Assembly (NCBI RefSeq): GCF_003086695.1
Contig: NZ_CP025999.1
Coordinates: 2,087,680 to 2,151,679, forward strand
DNA from: Stenotrophomonas sp. SAU14A_NAIMI4_8
GTDB lineage: Bacteria; Pseudomonadota; Gammaproteobacteria; Xanthomonadales; Xanthomonadaceae
Length of the DNA stretch: 64,000 bases
Direction of reading: 5' to 3'
Shown: positions 45,749 to 55,340 of the stretch, one piece after another
How the letters are laid out: every line of letters starts with the position of its first letter
Position numbering within the stretch: the first letter of the stretch is position 1
Notes under the pieces: model-generated
What the model saw: the letters and a program-made list of their open reading frames with translations, nothing else
The model's database searches: none
What the model was told of the DNA's origin: nothing
Program-made: the position numbers and the translations under genes

Positions 45749-46921
45749 TCAGCGCAGCAGGCTGAGCACGCCCTGCGGTACCTGGTTGGCCTGGGCCAGC
45801 ATGGCCGTACCGGCCTGCTGCAGGATCTGGGTACGGGTCAGTTCGGCGGTTTCCTTGGCGAAGTCGGTGTCCTTGATGCGGCTACGCGAAGCCGACAGGT
45901 TTTCCGACGAGGTCTGCAGGTTGGCCACGACCGAGGTGAAGCGGTTCTGGATCGCGCCGAGGTCGGCACGGGTGCTGTTGATCGCACTCAGGGCCTTGTC
46001 AACGATTTCCATCGACTGCTGCGCACCCTTCACGGTGGACACGTCGATCTTGTCGGCGAACTGCTTGGTCGCAGCGGCACCGGCGGTGAAGCCCGCAACG
46101 GTCGAAGAGAAGGCGGTTGCCACACCAGCGTCATTGACGCTGTCCTTGACCGAGGTCAGGGTCACTTCACCGGCCGCGTCGGTTTCGGCGTAGACGCCGG
46201 TTTCACCGATCTTGGCGTTGATGTGCGCGGCCAGTGCCTTGCCGGCGGCGGCTTCGTTGGCCGCAGCCAGGCCGACGCTCTTCACGTCCAGCTTGTCGAA
46301 GTTGACGACGGTGCCCTTGCTGTCGGTGATGGTGAAGGCAGCAATGGCGACGTCGGTGTTGTCAGCGCCGGTCACGGCATCGATGGTGGCGGTGGCGAAC
46401 TGCGCGCCGCCCAGGGCGTTGGCCTTGGCATCGATGGTCTTGTCGATGGCGATGGCCTGGCCTGCATTTGCACCGACCTGGAACAGCTGGCTGGAGAACG
46501 AACCGTCCAGCAGCTTGGTGCCGTTGAAGTCCGACTGCTTGGCGACGCGGTCGATTTCCGAAACCAGCTGGGTCACTTCGGCCTGCAGCGCCTTGCGATC
46601 GCTGGCGGAGTTGGTGGCGTTGGCGGCCTGCACCGACAGCTCGCGGACTCGCTGCAGGTTGTTGCCGATTTCGGTCAGCGAACCTTCGGCGACCTGGGCC
46701 AGCGAGATGCCGTCGTTGGCATTGCGGATGGCCACGTCGGTACCGCGGATCTGGGTGCCGAAACGCTCGGAGATGGCCAGACCGGCGGCGTCGTCCTTGG
46801 CGCTGTTGATACGCGAGCCCGAGGACAGGCGCTGGATCGTGGTGGCCAGGGAGGCGCCGCTGGTGCTCAGGTTGCGCTGAGCATTCAGGGACATGGTGTT
46901 GGTGTTGATGACTTGTGCCAT
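45749..46921 (-). CDS. fliC: flagellin (copy nearest fliD)
   Basis: 390 aa. Conserved flagellin N-terminus (MAQVINTNTMSLNAQRNLST) and C-terminus (TDFAKETAELTRTQILQQAG) with a short variable centre at about 175-290. The first ~175 residues match the middle flagellin with a single difference (Ala/Ser in TNSxSD). AAGGA precedes the start. A 27-bp hairpin lies in the gap upstream and no promoter was seen there, so it may depend on readthrough from the first flagellin of the array. Confidence 0.96.
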   Translation of the reverse strand: MAQVINTNTMSLNAQRNLSTSGASLATTIQRLSSGSRINSAKDDAAGLAISERFGTQIRGTDVAIRNANDGISLAQVAEGSLTEIGNNLQRVRELSVQAANATNSASDRKALQAEVTQLVSEIDRVAKQSDFNGTKLLDGSFSSQLFQVGANAGQAIAIDKTIDAKANALGGAQFATATIDAVTGADNTDVAIAAFTITDSKGTVVNFDKLDVKSVGLAAANEAAAGKALAAHINAKIGETGVYAETDAAGEVTLTSVKDSVNDAGVATAFSSTVAGFTAGAAATKQFADKIDVSTVKGAQQSMEIVDKALSAINSTRADLGAIQNRFTSVVANLQTSSENLSASRSRIKDTDFAKETAELTRTQILQQAGTAMLAQANQVPQGVLSLLR

Positions 46922-46968
46922 GGTGCTTTTTCCTTTGGCGGAGGTGGAGCGTGATTCAGTTTCAGAAT

Positions 46969-46995
46969 CCGGGCGCCGGCTCAGCCAGCGCCCGG
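46969..46995. other. hairpin between flagellin genes 2 and 1
   Basis: Arms CCGGGCGC/GCGCCCGG with an inner GGCT/AGCC pair. It sits midway in the 93-bp gap. No T-run, so attenuation, processing or mRNA protection are all possible. Confidence 0.55.
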
Positions 46996-47014
46996 AGATG
47001 GATCAAGGTGCGTA

Positions 47015-48211
47015 TCAGCGCAGCAGGCTGAGCACGCCCTGCGGCACCTGGTTGGCCTGGGCCAGCATGGCCGTACCGGCCTGCTGCAGGATCTGGGTGC
47101 GGGTCAGCTCGGCGGTTTCCTTGGCGAAGTCGGTGTCCTTGATGCGGCTACGCGACGCCGACAGGTTTTCCGACGAGGTCTGCAGGTTGGCCACGACCGA
47201 GGTGAAGCGGTTCTGGATGGCGCCGAGGTCAGCGCGGGTGCTGTTGATCGCACCCAGGGCCTTGTCGACCACTTCCATCGCCTGCTGTGCACCCTTCACG
47301 GTGGACACGTCGATCTTGTCGGCAAACTGCTTGGCGGCCACGGCCGGGGCAGTCTGGCCAGCGGTGAAGGTGCCACCGGTGACGGCCACGGCGAAGCCCT
47401 TGAAGGCGCCGTCCTTGTCCACACTGTCCTTGACCGAGGTCAGGTCCACGCCGGTGCCGGCGGTGTTGACTTCGGCATAGACGCCGGTTTCGCCGATCTT
47501 GGCGTTGATCGCCGCCGACAGGGCGGTAGCTGCAGCCTTCTGGGTGCCAGCGGCGGTGCCGGTGGCTTCGACCTTCAGGTCGGCGAAGGTGACAGCGTTG
47601 CCCTTGCTGTCGGTGATCGACAGGCCGGTGATGTTGGCAGCGGTGGTGCCGTCAGCCGGGACGGTGACAGCCAGGGCGCCGGTGGCGAACTGCGCGCCGC
47701 CCAGGGCATTGGCCTTGGCATCGATGGTCTTGTCGATGGCGATGGCCTGGCCCGCATTGGCGCCGACCTGGAACAGCTGGCTGGAGAATGAACCGTCCAG
47801 CAGCTTGGTGCCGTTGAAGTCCGACTGCTTGGCGACGCGGTCGATTTCCGAAACCAGCTGGGTCACTTCGGCCTGCAGTGCCTTGCGGTCGCTGGAGGAG
47901 TTGGTGGCGTTGGCGGCCTGCACCGACAGCTCGCGGACACGCTGCAGGTTGTTGCCGATTTCGGTCAGCGAACCTTCGGCGACCTGGGCCAGCGAAATGC
48001 CGTCGTTGGCGTTGCGGATGGCCACGTCGGTGCCGCGGATCTGAGTGCCAAAGCGCTCGGAGATCGCCAGACCGGCGGCGTCATCCTTGGCGCTGTTGAT
48101 GCGCGAACCGGAGGACAGGCGCTGGATGGTGGTGGCCAGCGAGGCGCCGCTGGTGCTCAGGTTACGCTGAGCATTCAACGACATCGTGTTGGTGTTGATG
48201 ACTTGTGCCAT
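47015..48211 (-). CDS. fliC: flagellin (middle copy)
   Basis: 398 aa, the same N- and C-terminal D0/D1 regions as the copy at 45749, with a different central segment (ALAVTVPADGTTAANITGLS region). The near identity of the ends and divergence of the centre suggest gene conversion between the two copies. It starts 72 bp downstream of the third flagellin's stop, with a GC-rich hairpin between. No promoter was recognised. Confidence 0.96.
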   Translation of the reverse strand: MAQVINTNTMSLNAQRNLSTSGASLATTIQRLSSGSRINSAKDDAAGLAISERFGTQIRGTDVAIRNANDGISLAQVAEGSLTEIGNNLQRVRELSVQAANATNSSSDRKALQAEVTQLVSEIDRVAKQSDFNGTKLLDGSFSSQLFQVGANAGQAIAIDKTIDAKANALGGAQFATGALAVTVPADGTTAANITGLSITDSKGNAVTFADLKVEATGTAAGTQKAAATALSAAINAKIGETGVYAEVNTAGTGVDLTSVKDSVDKDGAFKGFAVAVTGGTFTAGQTAPAVAAKQFADKIDVSTVKGAQQAMEVVDKALGAINSTRADLGAIQNRFTSVVANLQTSSENLSASRSRIKDTDFAKETAELTRTQILQQAGTAMLAQANQVPQGVLSLLR

Positions 48212-48252
48212 GAGGAGAGGTCCTTGAGCGGTTGCACGTGAGTTGGGTTAGA

Positions 48253-48276
48253 CGCCCCCGACGTGCTTCGGGGGCG
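48253..48276. other. hairpin between flagellin genes 3 and 2
   Basis: Nine-bp perfect arms CGCCCCCGA/TCGGGGGCG with a 6-nt loop, no T-run. A possible attenuator of the downstream flagellins. Confidence 0.55.
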
Positions 48277-48283
48277 GCTCATG

Positions 48284-49504
48284 TCAGCGCTGCAACAGGC
48301 TGAGCACGTTCTGGGGTACCTGGTTGGCCTGGGCCAGCATCGCCGTGCCGGCCTGCTGCAGGATCTGCGTGCGGGTCAGTTCAGCGGTTTCCTTGGCGAA
48401 GTCGGTATCGCGGATGCGGCTGCGCGAAGCGGACAGGTTCTCCGAGGAGGTCTGCAGATTGGCCACCACCGAGGTGAAGCGGTTCTGGATGGCGCCGAGG
48501 TCGGCGCGTACGCTGTTCACCGACTCCAGTGCCTTGTCGACGATGGACAGGGCCTTCTGCGCGCCCTCGGCGCTGCTGACGTCCAGGTCCTTGACGAAGG
48601 TGCTGGTGACGCCGGTCAGGGTGCCGCCGTTGGTGCTGGACTGGGTCAGGCCGACGTTGGCCAGATCGGTCGGGACCGCACCGGTGACCGTGGAAGCGGG
48701 GCCCGCGGTACCCAGGGTGAAGGTCTGGCCATCCTTGACCGAGCTGAGGCTGATCACCCCGGCGTCGACCTTGGCCAGCACGCCGGTTTCGCCGATCTTG
48801 TTGTTGATCGCGGCGGCGGTGGCGGCGCTGATCGATTCACCGGCCTTGACCGAGATATCGCCGATGTTGACCGTGGTGGCGCTGCCGCCCGGCGGGGTGA
48901 CGATGACCTGCAGCTGCGAGTAGGTGGTGTCCGCAGCAGCCTTGTCGGTGGCCAGCGCGGTGCCAACGAAGGCGTTTGCGAAGTTGACCGCGCCCAGCGC
49001 ATCGGCCTTGGCGTTGACCACGCTGTTGATCGCGATCGCCTGGCCGGCATTGGCGCCCACCTGGAACAGCTGGCTGGTGAAGCTGCCGTCCAGCAGCTTG
49101 GTGCCGTTGAAGTCGCTCTGCTTGGCAACGCGGTCCACTTCCGAAACCAGCTGGGTCACTTCGGCCTGCAGCGCCTTGCGGTCGCTGGCCGAGTTGGTGG
49201 CGTTGGAGGCCTGCACGGCCAGTTCGCGGATACGCTGCAGGTTGTTGCCGACTTCGCTCAGCGAACCTTCGGCGACCTGGGCCAGCGAGATGCCGTCGTT
49301 GGCGTTGCGGATGGCCACGTCCAGGCCGCGGATCTGGGTGCCGAAGCGCTCCGAGATCGCCAGGCCGGCGGCGTCGTCCTTCGCGCTGTTGATGCGCGAA
49401 CCAGACGACAGGCGCTGGATGGTGGTGGCCAGCGAGTTGCCGCTGGTGCTCAGGTTGCGCTGAGCGTTGAGCGACATCGTATTGGTGTTGATTACCTGTG
49501 CCAT
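48284..49504 (-). CDS. fliC: flagellin (first transcribed copy)
   Basis: 406 aa, the most divergent of the three (NSLATTI, IRGLDVAIRN, LSEVGNNLQRIRELAVQ, C-terminal QNVLSLLQR). Flagellins with distinct sequences in one filament are usual in polar flagellates. The start at 49504 has AGGAG 8 nt upstream and lies behind a FliA promoter; the frame is open further upstream but through the promoter. First of the flagellin array. Confidence 0.96.
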   Translation of the reverse strand: MAQVINTNTMSLNAQRNLSTSGNSLATTIQRLSSGSRINSAKDDAAGLAISERFGTQIRGLDVAIRNANDGISLAQVAEGSLSEVGNNLQRIRELAVQASNATNSASDRKALQAEVTQLVSEVDRVAKQSDFNGTKLLDGSFTSQLFQVGANAGQAIAINSVVNAKADALGAVNFANAFVGTALATDKAAADTTYSQLQVIVTPPGGSATTVNIGDISVKAGESISAATAAAINNKIGETGVLAKVDAGVISLSSVKDGQTFTLGTAGPASTVTGAVPTDLANVGLTQSSTNGGTLTGVTSTFVKDLDVSSAEGAQKALSIVDKALESVNSVRADLGAIQNRFTSVVANLQTSSENLSASRSRIRDTDFAKETAELTRTQILQQAGTAMLAQANQVPQNVLSLLQR

Positions 49505-49599
49505 GGGGTCGTCTCCTCTTATATGGAACCCGTTGGTGAATGAAACGAAGCGCCGCCTGTTTCTTTTGTTTGGCTGTGTGCTTCGCCGTTGCCAAATGA

Positions 49600-49626
49600 A
49601 TAACGGCGCTTTGTCAACAACCTTTA
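49600..49626 (-). promoter_or_regulatory. FliA promoter of the flagellin array
   Basis: TAAA, exactly 15 nt, GCCGTTAT on the minus strand, giving a leader of about 88 nt. Confidence 0.85.
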
Positions 49627-49796
49627 GGCGGGAATTTCGTCGGGGCCGTAATTCGTCGCGTGGGGCTGCTTTTTCCGGGGTTTGGCCTGCCCTGGTCCAG
49701 GGCGGGGCGGGCCCCGGAAAGGGCGGTCGGGGTGGTTCCGAACGGCGCCAGTGGAGGTATCGGCGCTGGTGCGCGAAGCTGAACGGCGATGTGTTT

Positions 49797-49819
49797 CGCC
49801 GGGCGTGGCCCGGCGCTGC
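49797..49819 (-). repeat. degenerate SMAG palindrome
   Basis: GCAG in place of GTAG, then GCCGGG/CCCGGC arms. Confidence 0.6.
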
Positions 49820-49840
49820 CGCGCACCGGTAACGCAAACG

Positions 49841-49872
49841 AAAAAGGCCGCGATGCTGGGCATCGCGGCCTT
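49841..49872 (-). terminator. rho-independent terminator of the flgG-flgL operon
   Basis: On the minus strand AAGGCCGCGATGC/GCATCGCGGCCTT followed by TTTTT, 38 bp after the flgL stop. Confidence 0.85.
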
Positions 49873-49909
49873 CCGGGGTTCAGCGGTGAGGGGGCCAGGC
49901 CCCGTCGGC

Positions 49910-51112
49910 TCAGCCGAGCTTGTTGAACAGCGACATCTGCTGCATCTGTGCGAACAGGGTCTGCGCGGCCTGCAGCGCAGTATTCTCGAGCTGGTACTGG
50001 CTCAGCGCGTCGGCGTAGTCCAGGTCGCGCATCTGCGACAGGGTGGTCTTCAGGGTTACACCATTGGATTCACGCATGTCCGCAGCGTTGTCCAGCGCTT
50101 TCAGCTGTGCGCCGCCGGAGGCGCGGGCGTCGATCATCCGCTCGGCGGCCCGGGCGACATCGCGCAGGCTGCTCTGCAGCGCGTTCTGCTGTACGGCCAG
50201 GGTCTGCGGCGTACCCGTGTCGGCTTCCAGCGCGCCGATCAACGAATCCAGCGTGCCGAAGATGTCGCGGCTGCTGGATGGGGTGACCGAGAAGCTGTCA
50301 CCGGCGGCAGGTTTGCCATCGATGTGCAGGCGCACACCGTTGACCACCAGATCATCGCCGGACTTCATCGTGCCATTGCCCACCAACGTGCCGCCTGCAT
50401 CCAGCACCTCGTAGGTGTCGGCAGCGGTGAAGCGCACGCTGAAGGCCTGTCCGTTCCAGTTGTCAGTGCCATCACGGGTGATGTTGGTCAGCACGCCGGT
50501 ACCGGTGTTGCCAGCGGCCGGGCCACCATCGACGAAGCCGTCGCCGGTGGGGATACGCAGGAAGACCTCGCTGCCAGGCAGTGCGTCACGCACGTAAGTA
50601 TCCGGGCCGACTTCCACCTGGCGTTGGGTCTGGTCGCCGCTGTAGACAACGCTGCCCCCCACCTGCGAGAACGGCGGGTTGCTGTCGTTGGTACCGCCGA
50701 ACAGGTAGCGGCCGGTGCCATCGCTCGAGTTGGCCAGTGACAGCAGGTTGTCCCGGATCGCCTTGATTTCGGTCACCATGGACTGCTTGTCGGCCGGGGC
50801 CAGCGCCGGATTGTTGGCGTAGATGGTCAGCTCGTTGATGCGGCCCATCATGTCGCCCACCTGGGCCAGAGTGTTTTCCTGCACGCCCAGTCGATTCTGT
50901 ACGTTGCCGGCGTTGAGCTTCATGCGCTCCAGCGCCGCCAGGGTGCGATCCAGCCCCACGGCGGCGCCGGCGTTCACCGGGTCGTCCTTGGCGGTGACAA
51001 TCTTGCTGCCGGTGGCGATCTGCTGTTCCAGGTGGCTCAGTTTTGCCTGCTTGGACATCATCAGCGACACGGACTGGCTGAACATCATGCCGGTGGAAAT
51101 ACGGTTGTTCAT
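49910..51112 (-). CDS. flgL: hook-filament junction protein FlgL
   Basis: 400 aa, flagellin-like ends (RISTGMMFSQSVSLMMSKQAKLSHLEQQIATGSKI at the start region; SQYQLENTALQAAQTLFAQMQ at the end). Last gene of flgGHIJKL. The ATG overlaps the flgK stop by 1 nt. Confidence 0.95.
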   Translation of the reverse strand: MNNRISTGMMFSQSVSLMMSKQAKLSHLEQQIATGSKIVTAKDDPVNAGAAVGLDRTLAALERMKLNAGNVQNRLGVQENTLAQVGDMMGRINELTIYANNPALAPADKQSMVTEIKAIRDNLLSLANSSDGTGRYLFGGTNDSNPPFSQVGGSVVYSGDQTQRQVEVGPDTYVRDALPGSEVFLRIPTGDGFVDGGPAAGNTGTGVLTNITRDGTDNWNGQAFSVRFTAADTYEVLDAGGTLVGNGTMKSGDDLVVNGVRLHIDGKPAAGDSFSVTPSSSRDIFGTLDSLIGALEADTGTPQTLAVQQNALQSSLRDVARAAERMIDARASGGAQLKALDNAADMRESNGVTLKTTLSQMRDLDYADALSQYQLENTALQAAQTLFAQMQQMSLFNKLG

Positions 51113-52989
51113 CAGCGCACCGCCTGCAGGATGGTCTGGAACATGTTGTCGGCGGTGGAGATCAGCTGTGAAGCCGCCTGGTAGGCCTGTTGCAGGCGAA
51201 GCATGTCAGCGGCTTCTTCGTCCAGGTTGACGCCGGAGATGGAATCGCGTGCCGACTGCGCCTGGTCGGTGATGACCTGCTGGGCACTGAGCGAGTATTC
51301 GGCCGAACGCGCGGCGGCGCCCACCTGGGTGGTCAGCCCGCCCAATGCACCGTTGAGGGTGACCGTGCCGCCGTTGAATGCCTTGGCATCCTCCACCTTG
51401 GACAAGGCGATCGCGTTGCTGTTGTCCGATGAGCCGGCAGGGGTGGGGGTGATGTTGAAGGTGTCGCCGGTCTTGGGCGCACCATCCAGCACGAAGCTCC
51501 ATCCATTGGCGCTGATGGTCTGGCCAGGGGTGTAGGTCTGCGGCGCGCCGCCATCGATGGTGTAGGTGGTGGCCGAGGTAAACACGATGGCTGCCGGATT
51601 GCGCAGATTGGCATTGCTGGCGTCGGTCACGGTCACGCCGCTGAGCTTTCCGGTGCCCGTGTTGGCCAGCGCAGCCGCGCCCTTGATCGCGGCCGCCGCG
51701 GCAATGCGCGAGGCATCGGTGATTGCCACGCTCAGGCTGCCGGCCACGCCTGCGGTGGGCTGCAGCAGGAAGCGATCGTTGGTGGCCGGGGTTCCGCCCA
51801 CCACCAGTTCCACACCGCTGATCACCAGCGGATCGGCAGCGGTGCCGGTGCCGGTCATGGGAATGGTGGCGCCGGTATCGGCGCGGCTGGCCTGCCACTG
51901 GGTACCGTCGTACTTCAGCACGATGTTCTGGGCGTCCAGCTTGGACAGGTCACCGTAGCTGGCGCTGATGCTCGCGGTGCCGGTGTTGGCGGTATTGCCG
52001 GTGACCCGCGGGGCACCCAGATTGAAGAAGTCACCGCCCATCTGGCCATACAGATCCACGCCGTTGCGGTGGCTGCTGTTGAACGTCTCGGCCAGGCCGA
52101 CGGCCATCTTGCCCAGTTCGGCCTGCGCCGGGGTCAGTACGGTGTCGCGGAACTCCATCAGACCACCGATCTGGCCACCGACGGCCTTCGGGTCCAGGGT
52201 GATGGTGCCACTCTGGGTCTGCAGGGCAAGCTGCAGCCGCTCGGGCTGGTACGGATCGGCGACGGTGGTCACCTTCGACGCCGTCGTGCCCACCACCAGG
52301 GCGTTGCCGCCGGCGGTATAGACGTTCATGAAACCACCGTCCTGGATGACGGCGGTGCCACCGGTGTAGCCCACCAGCTGCGCGACCAGCTGGTCGCGGC
52401 GGTCCAGCAGGTCCGGCGAGGCGCCGGCGATGTTGGTGCCGATGGCGCCGTTGATCTGCGCGATCTCCGATGCCAGGCGGTTGACCTCGGTGGCGCCGCC
52501 GATCAGGCCGTTGTTGACCTCGCCATTGAGATTGTTCAGGTGGGTGTTGAGCTGCTGGAAGCGGTTGGCCAGTGCGTTGGCGCTGTCGAGCATGTTCTGC
52601 CGGTCGGCGGTGCCGGCGGCGTTGGACGACAGGCCGCTGACGGTGTCGAAGAAGTTCGACCACATGCCCGACACGTTGGTGGCGGTGTCCGAGAACAGCG
52701 CATCGACGCGGTCGGCCATGGTGGAAAGCTGCTGCAGCCGCGCCAGCTCGCCGCTGCTGTCGAGCAGGCGCGAGATCGCCAGCTGGTCGGCGGCGCGTCG
52801 GATGTCGACGATGCGGGTACCGTTGCCAACCTCGCCATACCCGAAGTTCTGCGGGGTGGCGGTTGCAAAGTCGACCTTCTGCCGGCTGTAACCGGGCGTG
52901 TTGATGTTGGCGACGTTGTGGCTGGTCGTCGCCAGGGCACGCTGGAAGGCGAGCAGGGCGTTGGTACCGGTGGAAAGGACGCTGGACAT
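51112..52989 (-). CDS. flgK: hook-associated protein FlgK
   Basis: 625 aa. N-terminal flagellar rod motif (SHNVANINTPGYSRQKV) and C-terminal helix (RLQQAYQASQLISTA region), with a long central domain. Joins hook and filament with FlgL. The start is taken at the ATG 52989 (MSSVLSTGTNALLAF); the frame is open 4 codons further. Confidence 0.95.
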   Translation of the reverse strand: MSSVLSTGTNALLAFQRALATTSHNVANINTPGYSRQKVDFATATPQNFGYGEVGNGTRIVDIRRAADQLAISRLLDSSGELARLQQLSTMADRVDALFSDTATNVSGMWSNFFDTVSGLSSNAAGTADRQNMLDSANALANRFQQLNTHLNNLNGEVNNGLIGGATEVNRLASEIAQINGAIGTNIAGASPDLLDRRDQLVAQLVGYTGGTAVIQDGGFMNVYTAGGNALVVGTTASKVTTVADPYQPERLQLALQTQSGTITLDPKAVGGQIGGLMEFRDTVLTPAQAELGKMAVGLAETFNSSHRNGVDLYGQMGGDFFNLGAPRVTGNTANTGTASISASYGDLSKLDAQNIVLKYDGTQWQASRADTGATIPMTGTGTAADPLVISGVELVVGGTPATNDRFLLQPTAGVAGSLSVAITDASRIAAAAAIKGAAALANTGTGKLSGVTVTDASNANLRNPAAIVFTSATTYTIDGGAPQTYTPGQTISANGWSFVLDGAPKTGDTFNITPTPAGSSDNSNAIALSKVEDAKAFNGGTVTLNGALGGLTTQVGAAARSAEYSLSAQQVITDQAQSARDSISGVNLDEEAADMLRLQQAYQAASQLISTADNMFQTILQAVR

Positions 52990-52997
52990 GGGGTTCC

Positions 52998-54194
52998 TCA
53001 ACGGCGGGTGATACCCAGCGCCGCGGTTGCGGTGCTGGCGAAGGTCTGGCCAAGGCGGGCGCCGGCATCGGTCACCGCGGCAACCGCGCGTTCGATGGTC
53101 TGGCCACCGGCAATGGCGGCGATCTTGGCGGCGTAGCTCGGGTCGGTTGCGTAGCCGGCACGCTGCAGGCCACGGGCGAAGCCCTGCACATCGGTGCCGG
53201 CCTGCAGGGCCTGCTGGTAGCGCGGGCTGGTCTTCAGCAGGCGCACGTAATCGGCGAAGCTTTCCGCCGGTGAGCTGTAGGCGCGGAAGCTGGCGGTTTC
53301 GTTACGGCGCACGCCATCCACGTATTCGTGGGTGCCGGCCACCGCGCTCTGGCCTTTCCAGCCGGTGGCCTTGATGCCGAACAGATTGTGCGAGGTGCTG
53401 CCGTCGGCATGCTTGATCTGGCGCTTGCCCCAGCCGGTTTCCAGCGCGGCCTGGGCCACCAGGGCGCGGGCATCCACGCCCAGTTCCTTGGCCGCGTTCT
53501 GTGCATGCGGCCAGATGCTGGCCACGAAGCCTTCCGGCGTGTGTGCGCCCAGCTGGGCCACCGCGGTACGGCTGGCAAGTGCGTCGGCGGCGGTGCCGGT
53601 ACTGCCACGGTTGCTGGCTGTGGGCGCCCACTGGTCGCTGGCGGCGGCCCAATCGGCACCACCAATGTTGCTGGCGTACGGATCCTCGGTGCCCAGCGCA
53701 CGGTGCGCGCTGCTGCTTTCGCGGCCGGCAATCAGGTCCAGCGCCTGTTCCATCGGTGCCACCGACGCTTGCGCGCCGTCCTGCACGCCTGCGGACATCT
53801 GCTGCAGGATGCGCAGTGCGTTGCTGGCGTCTTCCAGCGGCAGCGACGGCGCCTGCGCCGGCGCGTTCAACTGGTAAGCACGGCTGGCCTTGGCCGGGTC
53901 CACGCGGGTGTCCAGCGCCGGGGCATCGCCCTGGTTGCCAGACAACTGGCGGGCGATGGTTTCGTGCAGGCCCAGGCCCTTGCCGCGGGTCAGGGTCTCG
54001 GCAATCTTCTGGTCGTACATGTCCCGGAAGACCTTGTTTTCACCCGGGAACAGCGAATCGCCGAAGCTGGCATCGCGCATGCTCTTCACCAGCATCTGCG
54101 CGAACTGGCCTTCCAGCTGGCGTGCGACCTTGTCGATCTTGGCCGGATCGTTCTGCTGCGTCGGGTGCAGCTCAAGGGCGGGGGTGATACGCAT
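52998..54194 (-). CDS. flgJ: rod-capping muramidase FlgJ
   Basis: 398 aa, two domains. The N-terminal rod-binding part (DKVARQLEGQFAQMLVKSMRD, KVFRDMYDQKIAETLTRGKG) is followed by a linker and a C-terminal glucosaminidase domain (LVAQAALETGWGKRQ, HNLFGIKATGWKG, FADYVRLLKTSPRYQQAL). The Glu in ALETGWG is the likely catalytic residue. Opens the peptidoglycan for rod assembly. Next to the flgI stop. Confidence 0.95.
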   Translation of the reverse strand: MRITPALELHPTQQNDPAKIDKVARQLEGQFAQMLVKSMRDASFGDSLFPGENKVFRDMYDQKIAETLTRGKGLGLHETIARQLSGNQGDAPALDTRVDPAKASRAYQLNAPAQAPSLPLEDASNALRILQQMSAGVQDGAQASVAPMEQALDLIAGRESSSAHRALGTEDPYASNIGGADWAAASDQWAPTASNRGSTGTAADALASRTAVAQLGAHTPEGFVASIWPHAQNAAKELGVDARALVAQAALETGWGKRQIKHADGSTSHNLFGIKATGWKGQSAVAGTHEYVDGVRRNETASFRAYSSPAESFADYVRLLKTSPRYQQALQAGTDVQGFARGLQRAGYATDPSYAAKIAAIAGGQTIERAVAAVTDAGARLGQTFASTATAALGITRR

Positions 54195-54195
54195 G

Positions 54196-55332
54196 TCAGA
54201 TCACCTCAAGCTCGGCGCTCAGCGCACCGGCCTGTTTCAGGGCTTCCAGGATCGCGATCAGGTCGCCCGGCGCGGCACCGACCGCATTCACCGCGTGCAC
54301 GATCTCGTCCAGGCTGGTGCCACCGCTGAACTTGAACATGCGGCTGCCATCGTTGGTGGCGGTAATGGTCGATTGCGGGGTCACTACGGTCTGGCCACCG
54401 GCCAACGCGTTGGGCTGGCTGACGTTGGCGTTTTCCTGGATGGTGACGGTGAGCGAGCCATGCGAGATCGCCGCCGGGCCCACGCGCACCTGCTGGCCGA
54501 TCACCACGGTGCCGGTGCGCGAATTGACCACCACCTTGGCCGGCGCGCTGCCCGGGGTCAGTTCCAGGTTTTCAATGCGGGCCAGCAGACCGATGCGGGC
54601 ACCGGGGTCGGTGGGCGCACGCACGGCCACGGTCACGCCATCCACCGCACGCGCGGCGCCCTCACCGAAGGCATTGTTCAGCGCACCGACCATGCGCGAG
54701 ACGGTGGTGAAATCGTTGTTGTGCAGGTTCAGGGTGATCTCGCCATTGGCGCCGAACACATCGGGCAGGGCACGTTCAACGGTGGCGCCGCCGGGAATGC
54801 GGCCCACGCTGGGCACGTTCACCGACACGCGCGAACCATCCTTGCCCTGCGCACCGAAGCCGCCCACGATCAGGTTGCCCTGGGCGATGGCATAGATCTG
54901 GCCGTCGGCACCGCGCAGCGGTGCCATCAGCAGCGAGCCGCCGCGCAGCGATACGGCGTTGCCGATGGAAGACACGGTGATGTCGATCGGCTGGCCGGGC
55001 TTGGCGAACGGCGGCAGCTCGGCGTGGATGGCCACGGCGGCGACGTTCTTCAACTGCGGGTTCACGTTGGCCGGCACGTTCACGCCCAGCTCGCCCAGCA
55101 GGTTCTTCAGGCTCTGCACGGTGAACGGCGCCTGGCTGGTGCGGTCGCCGCTGCCATCCAGACCCACCACCAGGCCATAGCCAACCAGCGCGTTGCCGCG
55201 CACGCCGCCCACCTGGGCCAGGTCCTTGATGCGCTCGGCACTGGCGGGGGCCGCCACGGCCAGCAGCAGGAAGAATGCTCCGTAGAGCGACGCCATGCGT
55301 CGCTGCCAGGAAGAAGATGAGAAGAGTTTCAT
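54196..55332 (-). CDS. flgI: flagellar P-ring protein FlgI
   Basis: 378 aa with a signal peptide ([17 protein letters not shown], cut before ERIKDLAQ at about 32). Typical motifs: [27 protein letters not shown] and [20 protein letters not shown]. An internal ATG 12 codons in would also give a normal signal peptide. Confidence 0.96.
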   Translation of the reverse strand: MKLFSSSSWQRRMASLYGAFFLLLAVAAPASAERIKDLAQVGGVRGNALVGYGLVVGLDGSGDRTSQAPFTVQSLKNLLGELGVNVPANVNPQLKNVAAVAIHAELPPFAKPGQPIDITVSSIGNAVSLRGGSLLMAPLRGADGQIYAIAQGNLIVGGFGAQGKDGSRVSVNVPSVGRIPGGATVERALPDVFGANGEITLNLHNNDFTTVSRMVGALNNAFGEGAARAVDGVTVAVRAPTDPGARIGLLARIENLELTPGSAPAKVVVNSRTGTVVIGQQVRVGPAAISHGSLTVTIQENANVSQPNALAGGQTVVTPQSTITATNDGSRMFKFSGGTSLDEIVHAVNAVGAAPGDLIAILEALKQAGALSAELEVI

Positions 55333-55340
55333 GACAGTAC

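Larger units (their letters stand above)
49505..49909. other. intergenic region between the flagellins and flgL
   Basis: 405 bp. It holds the flagellin FliA promoter (49600-49626), a degenerate SMAG (49797-49819, GCAG in place of GTAG) and the flgL terminator (49841-49872). No gene was recognised. Confidence 0.7.
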
